A stretch of 64,000 bases of DNA, taken from NCBI GenBank assembly GCA_019638805.1, contig JAHBTA010000005.1, forward strand, positions 177,351 to 241,350. Direction: 5' to 3'. Below are positions 57,996 to 64,000 of this stretch, piece after piece. The stretch is from Microbacteriaceae bacterium. Lineage in GTDB: Bacteria; Actinomycetota; Actinomycetes; Actinomycetales; Microbacteriaceae. The notes beneath the pieces are model-generated. The model had not been told where the DNA came from. It was given only the letters and a program-made list of their open reading frames with translations, and did no database searches. The first letter of the stretch is position 1. Each line of letters begins with the position of its first letter. The position numbers and the translations under genes are program-made.

Positions 57996-58226
57996 CTACT
58001 GATGGGCCTTGGGCACGTACCGCGGGCCCTTGACGCCGTAGCCGAGCTTGGCGGCGACCCACCCGGCGAGCAGGCCTAGCACCAGGAGGCCGGCGGATGC
58101 CCAGACCAGGACGGGCTGGTCGAGGAAGAAGAACACCGTGCCCGCGGCGATCGCGATGAGCATGATCGTCACCCCGATCCAGGCCGCCGGGGAGTTGCCG
58201 TGGCCGGGGTCGTTCTCGTCGCTCAC
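57996..58226 (-). CDS. HGxxPAAW-motif small membrane protein
   Basis: 76 residues. GHGNSPAAWIGVTIM carries the HGxxPAAW motif seen in a small actinobacterial family located in trp operons. Two hydrophobic helices (about residues 15-35 and 39-60) and a basic tail. Function unknown. GTG start with AAGGAGC 6 bases upstream. It precedes trpC by one base, so it is coupled to tryptophan biosynthesis genes. Confidence 0.85.
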   Translation of the reverse strand: MSDENDPGHGNSPAAWIGVTIMLIAIAAGTVFFFLDQPVLVWASAGLLVLGLLAGWVAAKLGYGVKGPRYVPKAHQ

Positions 58227-58298
58227 TCGTGCTCCTTCGTGGGTGGGCTCGGCGGGTGCGCTGGCGCTCGATGTGCCGTGCGCGCGGGGCTCGCGACC

Positions 58299-58304
58299 AG
58301 TCTA
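58299..58304 (-). promoter_or_regulatory. Possible internal promoter (-10) before the HGxxPAAW-trpCBA segment
   Basis: TAGACT in the 174-base gap after the Trp-associated membrane protein, about 70 bases before the GTG at 58226. The only sizeable gap inside the trp operon, so an internal promoter is reasonable. Confidence 0.4.
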
Positions 58305-58400
58305 GCGGGACCGCGGAGCGCCGACGGCAGGCGCGGGCGGCGGGGCCGGTCAGCTGGACTGGACGGAGGCGCGAGCAGCGGGACTGATCAGCGGCGCCGG

Positions 58401-59072
58401 TCAGCGCGCGGTCGGGTCCTCGCCCTCGCTGAGCGCATCCCAGTCGCTGGCGGGGTCCGCGGGCGCGCCGCCCTCGGTCGCCAGACGCACGCGCGAGTAC
58501 TTCGACCCGGTGGCCGGCCACTTGCGTGCCGTTACCGCGATGGCGATACCGGTCACAATCATGAGGATGCCGGCGCCGATCGCCGCGTACGGCCAGCCCG
58601 TCGTGGCGATGTACGCGATCCGGTCGCTCCAGGCGTCGGCGTCGGAGGTGAACCCGGTGGCCTCGGCCAGCGCCTCGACGCTGGCGAGAACGGGGTCGCT
58701 GAGCGACCACCCGGCCACGAGCACGACGCACAGACCCAGCAGGGCATCGAGCACGCCCAGGATGACCCGGAACACCGGTCCCGCGAGGGCCAAGGCGAGC
58801 ACGATGGTCAGGGACGCGAGCCCGAGCGGCAGCAGTGCACCGGCGGCGTGCTGGCCGTCCACCACGATCGCGCCGGCCCCACTGGTCGCGTCGCCGCTTC
58901 CGGTGATCGCACTACTGATCGCGCCGCCGGTCGCAACGCCTGTCGCAACGCCGGCCACAGCATCCGCGGTCAGCTGCAGTACGTACCAGGTCTGCGACCA
59001 GGCGAGCGCCACCAGTCCGGCGCCGGCGACGACCAGCACCATCGCGGTGGCCCGGAGTCGGCGCGGCGTCAT
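58401..59072 (-). CDS. Trp biosynthesis-associated membrane protein
   Basis: 223 residues, four predicted helices (about residues 8-27, 80-98, 103-125, 160-182). Matches the actinobacterial family of membrane proteins encoded after trpE (M. tuberculosis Rv1610 position); role not established. The ATG at 59072 begins MTPRRLRATAMVLVV and overlaps the last of three upstream minicistron stops (ATGA). The first external loop has ATGVATGGAISSAITGSGDATSG, Gly/Ala/Thr-rich. Confidence 0.85.
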   Translation of the reverse strand: MTPRRLRATAMVLVVAGAGLVALAWSQTWYVLQLTADAVAGVATGVATGGAISSAITGSGDATSGAGAIVVDGQHAAGALLPLGLASLTIVLALALAGPVFRVILGVLDALLGLCVVLVAGWSLSDPVLASVEALAEATGFTSDADAWSDRIAYIATTGWPYAAIGAGILMIVTGIAIAVTARKWPATGSKYSRVRLATEGGAPADPASDWDALSEGEDPTAR

Positions 59073-59175
59073 CGCTGCGCCCCTGCCGTCGCCACCGGCG
59101 TCATCGCTGCGCCCCGGCGGTCGTCACCGGCGTCATCGCTGCGCCCCTGCCGTCGCCACCGGCGTCATCGCAGCC
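59065..59175. repeat. Three 32-bp tandem repeats forming chained minicistrons
   Basis: Units start at 59065, 59097 and 59129 with a partial fourth from 59161. On the minus strand each unit encodes an ATG-to-TGA frame of 11 codons: [11 protein letters not shown] (59133-59168), MTPVTTAGAQR (59101-59136) and [11 protein letters not shown] (59069-59104). Every stop overlaps the next start as ATGA, from the trpE stop to the ATG of the membrane protein. Each start has a GGGG or GGAGG string a few bases upstream. The 32-bp length keeps the chain intact however many copies exist. Confidence 0.85.
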
Positions 59176-60766
59176 TCCGCATGGCGTTGGCGATCGCGAC
59201 CGCGCGCAGCGGTGCGGCCGCCTTGTTCTGCGACTCGCGATACTCCGAATCCGGGTCGGAGTCCGCCACCAGCCCCGCACCGGCTTGCACGCGCGCCGTG
59301 TCGCCGGTGAGGAGCGCCGTGCGGATCGCGATAGCCAGATCGGCGTCGCCGGCCAGCGCGAAGTAGCCCACCACTCCCCCGTACACGCCGCGCTGGGCGA
59401 CCTCGAGCTCGCCGATGATCTCCAGCGCACGCGGCTTGGGGGCGCCCGAAAGCGTTCCGGCCGGGAAGGTCGCCCGGAAGACGTCGACCGGGGTGGCGCC
59501 GTCGCGCAGGTCGCCCTCGACGCTCGACACCAGATGCATGATGTGGCTGAACCGCTCGACCTGCATGAACTCGGTGACCTCGACGCTGCCCGCCACGCAC
59601 ACCTTGGACAGGTCGTTGCGCGCCAGGTCGACGAGCATGAGGTGCTCGGCCTGCTCCTTGGGGTCGGCCAGCAGCTCCTCGGCGAGTTCGAGGTCGCGCT
59701 CGGGCGTCTCCCCGCGCGGTCGCGATCCCGCGATCGGATGCGTGTAGACCCGGCCGTCCTGCACCTTGACGAGCGCCTCGGGCGAGGAGCCCACGATCGA
59801 GTAGCTCTCCCCCGCCGGACTCTCCAGCGTGAGCAGGTACATGTACGGACTCGGATTGAGCGAGCGCAGCACCCGATAGACGTCGATCGGCTCGGCCGTC
59901 AGCTCGTGGTCGAAGCGCTGCGAGATGACCACCTGGAACACGTCGCCGTCGCGGATGTACTCCTTCGAGCGCTCGATCGCCGCGTGGTACGCCTCGGGCG
60001 GGATGCGGGGGGCGGGCTCCGGGGGCACGGTCAGGTCCACCTGGGCCAGCCACGCCTCCGAGGGCTGAGCCAGCCCGGCCTGCAACTCATCGAGGCGCTC
60101 CTGTGCCCGGTTCCAGAGCTCGTCGGCACCCTCGGCCCCGTCGTTGAGCGCGGTCGCGATGAGGATCGCCGCGCCCGTCCGGTGATCCAGCACCACGAGC
60201 TCCGACACGAAGGTGAACGCCTGACTCGGAACGTCGAAGTCGGCGGGAGGCGCATCGGGGAGACGTTCGAGTTGGCGCACGGCTTCCCAGCCGATGAAAC
60301 CCACGAGCCCGCCGGTCAGGGGTGGATGCCCGTCTCGGTGCGGAGTCTGCCAGCGACGGTAGAGGTGGCCGAGGGCTTCGAGCGGAGCCTCGGGGACGTC
60401 CGGGCCCAACGCTCGCTCGGCGGAGATGCCGTAGTCGAGCCAGCGAATGCCGCCGGCCCCCGTGTTCTGCCCGGCCCCGGCGCTCTGCCCGGCCCCCGCG
60501 CTCTGCCCTGCCCCCGTGCCGGCGGCTTCCGAGGCCGGGTCCTGCGTGAGCACCCCGAGCGATCCCACTCCGATGAAGGACCAGCGCGACCAGATGCCGC
60601 CCTGCTCGGCGGATTCCAGCAGGAAGGTGCCCGGTTTGCCCAGCGCGAGCTTGCGGTAGACGCCGATGGGGGTCTCACCATCGGCGAAGAGTTCGCGCAG
60701 CACGGGTACTGCGCGGTGCCCAGCTGCCACCGCGGCGTCGAAGTCTGCTCGAGTGGTCGTCGTCAC
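59165..60766 (-). CDS. trpE: Anthranilate synthase component I
   Basis: 533 residues. Converts chorismate to anthranilate with ammonia from TrpG, which is not in the window. [59 protein letters not shown] and the GVVGYF region are the chorismate-binding motifs. Residues about 88-108 hold a Gly/Ala/Gln repeat (GAGQSA units) not typical of TrpE. The GTG overlaps the hisI stop (GTGA), linking his and trp genes; no leader peptide or attenuator precedes it. Confidence 0.96.
   Translation of the reverse strand: MTTTTRADFDAAVAAGHRAVPVLRELFADGETPIGVYRKLALGKPGTFLLESAEQGGIWSRWSFIGVGSLGVLTQDPASEAAGTGAGQSAGAGQSAGAGQNTGAGGIRWLDYGISAERALGPDVPEAPLEALGHLYRRWQTPHRDGHPPLTGGLVGFIGWEAVRQLERLPDAPPADFDVPSQAFTFVSELVVLDHRTGAAILIATALNDGAEGADELWNRAQERLDELQAGLAQPSEAWLAQVDLTVPPEPAPRIPPEAYHAAIERSKEYIRDGDVFQVVISQRFDHELTAEPIDVYRVLRSLNPSPYMYLLTLESPAGESYSIVGSSPEALVKVQDGRVYTHPIAGSRPRGETPERDLELAEELLADPKEQAEHLMLVDLARNDLSKVCVAGSVEVTEFMQVERFSHIMHLVSSVEGDLRDGATPVDVFRATFPAGTLSGAPKPRALEIIGELEVAQRGVYGGVVGYFALAGDADLAIAIRTALLTGDTARVQAGAGLVADSDPDSEYRESQNKAAAPLRAVAIANAMRRLR
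60455..60508. repeat. 18-bp in-frame tandem repeats in trpE
   Basis: Three units (60455, 60473, 60491) plus a degenerate fourth, encoding [12 protein letters not shown] repeats in an apparent surface loop of TrpE. Confidence 0.75.
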
Positions 60767-61140
60767 GATGCGTCCTCACCCGGTTCAGCCACGGGCGCGA
60801 CGACGGGCTCGAGCGGGTCGACGTCGAAGCACGACCGCGCCCCGGTGTGACAGGCCGGGCCGACCTGCTCAACCTGCACCAGCAGGGTGTCGCCATCGCA
60901 GTCCAGTGCGGCGCCGCGCACGTACTGCACATTGCCGCTCGTGTCGCCTTTGCGCCAGTACTCCAGCCGGCTGCGGGACCAGAAGGTCACGCGTCCCTCG
61001 GTGAGCGTGCGGCGCAGTGCCTCGGCGTCCATGTAGCCCAGCATGAGCACCTCCCGCGTGTCGTGCTGCTGGATGATCGCGGGCAGCAGCCCGCTCTCGC
61101 CGAACCGCGCGCGCGCCACAACCTCGTCGATCGAGTTCAT
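60763..61140 (-). CDS. hisI: Phosphoribosyl-AMP cyclohydrolase
   Basis: 125 residues. Opens the adenine ring of PR-AMP in histidine synthesis. [32 protein letters not shown], the metal site [16 protein letters not shown] and [11 protein letters not shown] are the standard HisI motifs. Separate from HisE here. ATG overlaps the hisF stop (ATGA); the stop overlaps trpE. Confidence 0.96.
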   Translation of the reverse strand: MNSIDEVVARARFGESGLLPAIIQQHDTREVLMLGYMDAEALRRTLTEGRVTFWSRSRLEYWRKGDTSGNVQYVRGAALDCDGDTLLVQVEQVGPACHTGARSCFDVDPLEPVVAPVAEPGEDAS

Positions 61141-61916
61141 CGCACCTCCACACCCTGCGCGCGCAAGGCGTCCTTGACCTGGCCCACCGTGAGTTCGCCG
61201 CGGTGGAATACCGATGCGGCCAGCACGGCGTCCGCGCCCGCCGCGACGGCGGGGGCGAAATCCTCCACCGCGCCCGCGCCCCCGCTCGCGATGACCGGGA
61301 CGCTGCTGACGTCGCGCATCGCGGCCACGAGTTCCAGATCGAAACCGCGCTTGGTTCCGTCCGCGTCGATCGAGTTGACGAGCAGTTCGCCCGCCCCACG
61401 TTCGATCGCCTCGGCGGCCCATGCCACGGCATCCCGACCCGTGCCTGCGCGACCACCGTGGGTCGTGACCTCGAAGCCGCTCGCGACTCCCGGAGCACGC
61501 TCGGCCCCCGGCACCCGCCGCACGTCGAGGCTCAGCACGAGCACCTGCGCCCCGAACCGGTCGGCGATCTCGCCCAGGAGTTCGGGACGCGCGAGCGCCG
61601 CGCTGTTGACGCCTACCTTGTCGGCACCGTGTGCGAGCAGCCGCGCCACGTCATCTGTGCTGCGGACGCCCCCGCCCACGGTCAGTGGGATGAAGACCTG
61701 CTCGGCGGTCGCCGTGACGGTGTCGTACATGGTCGCCCGGTCCTCGACGGTCGCGGTGACGTCCAGGAAGGTGAGTTCGTCCGCACCCTGCTCGTAGTAG
61801 CGCCTGGCGAGCTCGACCGGGTCGCCCTCGTCGCGCAGGTTCAGGAAGTTGACACCCTTGACCACCCGGCCGGCCGCGACATCCAGGCACGGGATCACGC
61901 GCGCAGCGACGCTCAT
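61137..61916 (-). CDS. hisF: Imidazole glycerol phosphate synthase subunit HisF
   Basis: 259 residues, cyclase TIM barrel working with HisH (not in the window). [19 protein letters not shown] at the start with the catalytic Asp, [39 protein letters not shown] and [12 protein letters not shown] are diagnostic. The ATG shares one base with the hisG stop (TGATG). Confidence 0.97.
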   Translation of the reverse strand: MSVAARVIPCLDVAAGRVVKGVNFLNLRDEGDPVELARRYYEQGADELTFLDVTATVEDRATMYDTVTATAEQVFIPLTVGGGVRSTDDVARLLAHGADKVGVNSAALARPELLGEIADRFGAQVLVLSLDVRRVPGAERAPGVASGFEVTTHGGRAGTGRDAVAWAAEAIERGAGELLVNSIDADGTKRGFDLELVAAMRDVSSVPVIASGGAGAVEDFAPAVAAGADAVLAASVFHRGELTVGQVKDALRAQGVEVR

Positions 61917-62755
61917 CAGATCCTGGCCGCGTGGATCGAACTGACCAGGATGGCGCGCGCACCGAGCGCGTACAGCGCGTCCATGACGTGGTTGGTCTCC
62001 GCTCTCGGAACCATGACCCGGACCGCCACCCACTCGCTGTCGCGCAGGGGCGACACGGTGGGCGACTCGAGTCCGGGCGTGACCTTCGAGGCCTCGTCGA
62101 CCAGGTGCGCGGGCAGGTCGTAGTCCATGAGCACGTACTGGTGGGCGACCATGACCCCCTGCAGCCGGCGGCGCAGCGTGGCCAGGCCGGGCGACTCCTC
62201 GCGCGCCGAAATGAGCACGGCCGCGGACTCGAGGATCACGGGGCCGAAGATCTCCAGGCCCTGCTTCTCGAGGGTGCGGCCGGTTTCGACCACGTCGGCC
62301 ACGGCGTCGGCGACACCGAGCCGCACGGCGGACTCGACGGCTCCGTCCAGGCGCACCACGGTCGCCTCGACACCCTGGCTCTCGAGGAAGGTGCGCACGA
62401 GTCCGTCGTAGCTCGTGGCGACGCGCACCCCGGCGAGGTCGGTGACCGCCTGGAAGCGGCCGATGGGTCCCGCGAACCGGAAGGTGGACGCGCCGAAGTC
62501 GAGCGCCTCGATCTCGAGGGCGCCTGAGCCGGCGTCGAGTAGCAGATCACGACCCGTGATGCCCACGTCGAGTGCGCCGGAACCCACGTAGGTGGCGATG
62601 TCGCGGGGGCGCAGGTAGAAGAACTCGACATCGTTCCTCGGGTCGGAGACGATGAGCTCCTTCGGGTCGCGCCGTGTGGCGTACCCGGCTTCCTGGAGCA
62701 TCTCGGTGGCGGTGTCCGAGAGCGTGCCCTTGTTGGGCACGGCGATTCGCAGCAT
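61916..62755 (-). CDS. hisG: ATP phosphoribosyltransferase (long form)
   Basis: 279 residues, first step of histidine synthesis. [18 protein letters not shown], the PRPP-site [20 protein letters not shown] and the C-terminal regulatory domain (about 70 residues, ending [12 protein letters not shown]), which usually confers histidine feedback, are present. AGAGGAC lies about 8 bases before the ATG. It follows hisE across a 127-base gap filled mostly with 14-bp repeats. Confidence 0.96.
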   Translation of the reverse strand: MLRIAVPNKGTLSDTATEMLQEAGYATRRDPKELIVSDPRNDVEFFYLRPRDIATYVGSGALDVGITGRDLLLDAGSGALEIEALDFGASTFRFAGPIGRFQAVTDLAGVRVATSYDGLVRTFLESQGVEATVVRLDGAVESAVRLGVADAVADVVETGRTLEKQGLEIFGPVILESAAVLISAREESPGLATLRRRLQGVMVAHQYVLMDYDLPAHLVDEASKVTPGLESPTVSPLRDSEWVAVRVMVPRAETNHVMDALYALGARAILVSSIHAARI

Positions 62756-62773
62756 GTGTGTCGTCCTCTGTCT

Positions 62774-62871
62774 GTGCTGTCCGGGCGGTGCTGTCCGGGC
62801 GGTGCTGTCCGGGCGGTGCTGTCCGGGCTGTGCTGTCCGGGCTGTGCTGACCGGGCGATGCTGTCCGGGAT
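62774..62871. repeat. Seven 14-bp tandem repeats between hisE and hisG
   Basis: Unit GTGCTGTCCGGGCG (plus strand), copies at 62774, 62788, 62802, 62816, 62830, 62844 and 62858; the last four carry one to three changes. It fills most of the hisE-hisG gap and ends about 18 bases before the hisG start region. Confidence 0.9.
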
Positions 62872-62882
62872 GGGTGTGCGAA

Positions 62883-63146
62883 TCAGAGATGTCGGTAGAC
62901 GTCCGCCGTCGTGAGTCCCTTCGCGAGCATGAGCACCTGCAGGTGGTAGAGCAGTTGCGAGATCTCCTCCGAGAGTTCGTCGGCCGACTGGTACTCGGCC
63001 GCCATCCACACCTCGGATGCCTCCTCGACGATCTTCTTGCCGATGGCGTGCACCCCGGCGTCGAGTTCGGCGACCGTGCCCGATCCCTCGGGGCGCTCGG
63101 CGGCTTTGCGCGCGAGTTCGTCCCAGAGGGCGTCGAAGGTCTTCAC
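62883..63146 (-). CDS. hisE: Phosphoribosyl-ATP pyrophosphatase
   Basis: 87 residues. Hydrolyses PR-ATP to [30 protein letters not shown], then [14 protein letters not shown] with the MazG-like acidic metal site, and [16 protein letters not shown] are typical of stand-alone HisE. GTG at 63146 with TACCCT 6 bases upstream; the open frame further up is not HisE-like. First gene of the his-trp run. Confidence 0.95.
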   Translation of the reverse strand: MKTFDALWDELARKAAERPEGSGTVAELDAGVHAIGKKIVEEASEVWMAAEYQSADELSEEISQLLYHLQVLMLAKGLTTADVYRHL

Positions 63147-63152
63147 CGGTTC

Positions 63153-63158
63153 AGGGTA
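63153..63158 (-). promoter_or_regulatory. -10 box, leaderless promoter of hisE
   Basis: TACCCT 6 bases before the hisE GTG; likely start of the his-trp transcript. Confidence 0.5.
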
Positions 63159-63190
63159 CCGGGGTTTCAGAGCGCGTTTCGGCGGGAGAA

Positions 63191-63559
63191 CTACCCCACG
63201 CCCAGCAGGTCGATGACGAAGACCAGGGTGCGCCCGCTCAGCCGGTGGCCGCCGCCGACCGGACCGTAGGCGTACTCCGGAGGGCAAGTGAGCTGGCGTC
63301 GCCCGCCGACCCGCATGCCGGGGATGCCCTCCTGCCAGCCACGGATGAGCCCGTTGAGCGGGAACTGGATCGACGACCCCCGATCCCAGCTGGCGTCGAA
63401 CTGCTCGCCGGTCTCGAAGTCGACGCCCACGTAGTGCACGTCCACGTTCGCTCCGGGTGCGGCCTCGGGGCCGTCCCCGACCACCAGGTCCTGGGACACC
63501 AGTTCGGTCGGCGGCTCGCCGAGGGTCGGCTCGATCTCTGGCTTGCTGAGTTCGCTCAT
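63191..63559 (-). CDS. FKBP-type peptidyl-prolyl isomerase
   Basis: 122 residues, no signal peptide, so cytosolic. [54 protein letters not shown] and the closing [10 protein letters not shown] match the FKBP fold. Two candidate expression routes: the ATG overlaps the HNH stop (ATGA), and TAGGCT lies 6 bases upstream for leaderless initiation. Confidence 0.94.
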   Translation of the reverse strand: MSELSKPEIEPTLGEPPTELVSQDLVVGDGPEAAPGANVDVHYVGVDFETGEQFDASWDRGSSIQFPLNGLIRGWQEGIPGMRVGGRRQLTCPPEYAYGPVGGGHRLSGRTLVFVIDLLGVG

Positions 63560-64000
63560 CGTCCCAGCCTAGGCGCTGCTCTGGGTGGTTCCCCGTGATC
63601 TCGCGCGAGGGGGTGTTTCGATTCGAGTTGCACGGGTGGTGCGTCTCCCGGGGAGATGAGCCAGTACTCGTCTTCGCGTCTCTGGATGTGTCGGCCGGTG
63701 TCGTGGAGCCACATGTGGTGGTGGTGGCAGAGGAGGACCCCGTCGGCGATGTCGGTTCTGCCGCCTCGGCTCCAGTGGTCGATGTGGTGCACTTCGCACC
63801 AGGAGGGGGGTCGGGTGCAGCCGGGGATGAGGCATCCGCCGTCGCGGGCGGTGATCGCGGTGCGTTGCGCGGGGGTGAAGAGGCGTTGGGTGCGTCCGAG
63901 GTTGAGGACTTGGCGGTGCTCGTTGAAGACGATGGGGAGGTATCCGGCCTGGCATGCCTGCCGGTGGACGGTGGCGATGCTGACCGCGGCGGTCTGCCCC
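63556..64000 (-). CDS. HNH endonuclease, DUF222-type (partial, C-terminal part)
   Basis: About 148 residues visible, open past the right edge with no start inside the window. The HNH nuclease core is [24 protein letters not shown] followed by [15 protein letters not shown]: two CxxC-type Cys plus EVHHIDHW and the closing [25 protein letters not shown] before it is typical of the DUF222-HNH proteins that occur in many copies in Microbacteriaceae. The role is unclear; some are mobile-like. The ending [17 protein letters not shown] is also usual. Confidence 0.88.
   Translation of the reverse strand, partial: GQTAAVSIATVHRQACQAGYLPIVFNEHRQVLNLGRTQRLFTPAQRTAITARDGGCLIPGCTRPPSWCEVHHIDHWSRGGRTDIADGVLLCHHHHMWLHDTGRHIQRREDEYWLISPGDAPPVQLESKHPLARDHGEPPRAAPRLGR
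63566..63571 (-). promoter_or_regulatory. -10 box, leaderless promoter of the FKBP gene
   Basis: TAGGCT 6 bases before the FKBP ATG, inside the end of the HNH gene. Confidence 0.55.

Noticed and set aside
62774..62871. Possible CRISPR array
   Set aside because: Units are 14 bp and directly tandem with no spacers, and no cas genes are nearby.

Overview
The window is a high-GC, densely packed stretch of an actinobacterial chromosome, most likely from Microbacteriaceae (Micrococcales). Supporting signs are actinobacterial marker genes (whiA, rbpA, opcA, an ANTAR regulator, a DUF2510 protein, an HGxxPAAW protein), many GTG starts, long runs of ATGA/GTGA stop-start overlaps, and many leaderless promoters in which a TANNNT box lies 6-7 bases before an RTG start. 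Gene order broadly follows the Mycobacterium tuberculosis arrangement from the suf/cta/tkt region through zwf, gap-pgk-tpiA, uvrC-rapZ-whiA, uvrA-uvrB-coaE-rpsA, polA, pdtaR, pykA, lgt and trpABCE to hisI-hisF. It is therefore mostly conserved core genome. No phage, integrase, IS element or CRISPR array was seen.

Layout. 0-2.6 kb: suf Fe-S assembly genes (Rieske-like ferredoxin, sufD, sufB). 2.8-5.8 kb: an orphan TRAP-receptor-like lipoprotein, then heme A synthase ctaA and protoheme farnesyltransferase ctaB. 6.0-14.2 kb: pentose-phosphate operon tkt-tal-pgi-zwf-opcA-pgl on the plus strand. 14.2-17.9 kb: rbpA, secG, tpiA, pgk and gap on the minus strand. 18-31 kb: sodA, whiA, rapZ, uvrC, uvrA, uvrB, coaE, a divergent DUF4126 membrane protein, a small lipoprotein and rpsA.

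31.1-40.4 kb is the most accessory part. It holds a FecR-domain lipoprotein fused to a polytopic membrane domain, a DUF885 metallopeptidase, and a sugar/polyol PTS operon (DeoR regulator, PfkB-type kinase, mannitol-type EIIC, EIIB and EIIA, Zn-dependent dehydrogenase, HPr). 40.6-46.1 kb: polA, a hotdog thioesterase, a lipoprotein, the ANTAR regulator, tRNA-Leu(CAA) and a DUF2510 membrane protein. 46.3-53.9 kb: pyk and the glutamate synthase pair gltBD.

54.0-64.0 kb is a long minus-strand run: HNH endonuclease (cut by the window edge), FKBP, hisE, hisG, hisF, hisI, trpE, a Trp-associated membrane protein, an HGxxPAAW protein, trpC, trpB, trpA, lgt. His and Trp genes are tied together by short stop-start overlaps, and neither trpD nor trpG is present.

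No wholly new multi-gene system was found. The most unusual signals are short tandem repeats placed at gene junctions. Three 32-bp repeats between trpE and the next gene form a chain of 11-codon minicistrons linked by ATGA overlaps. Seven 14-bp repeats fill the hisE-hisG gap, and three 15-bp repeats lie between PTS EIIC and EIIB. In-frame repeat tracts also occur in trpE, trpA and the DUF2510 gene. The FecR/membrane fusion and the two -10 boxes built on a neighbour's TAG stop codon are also worth checking.
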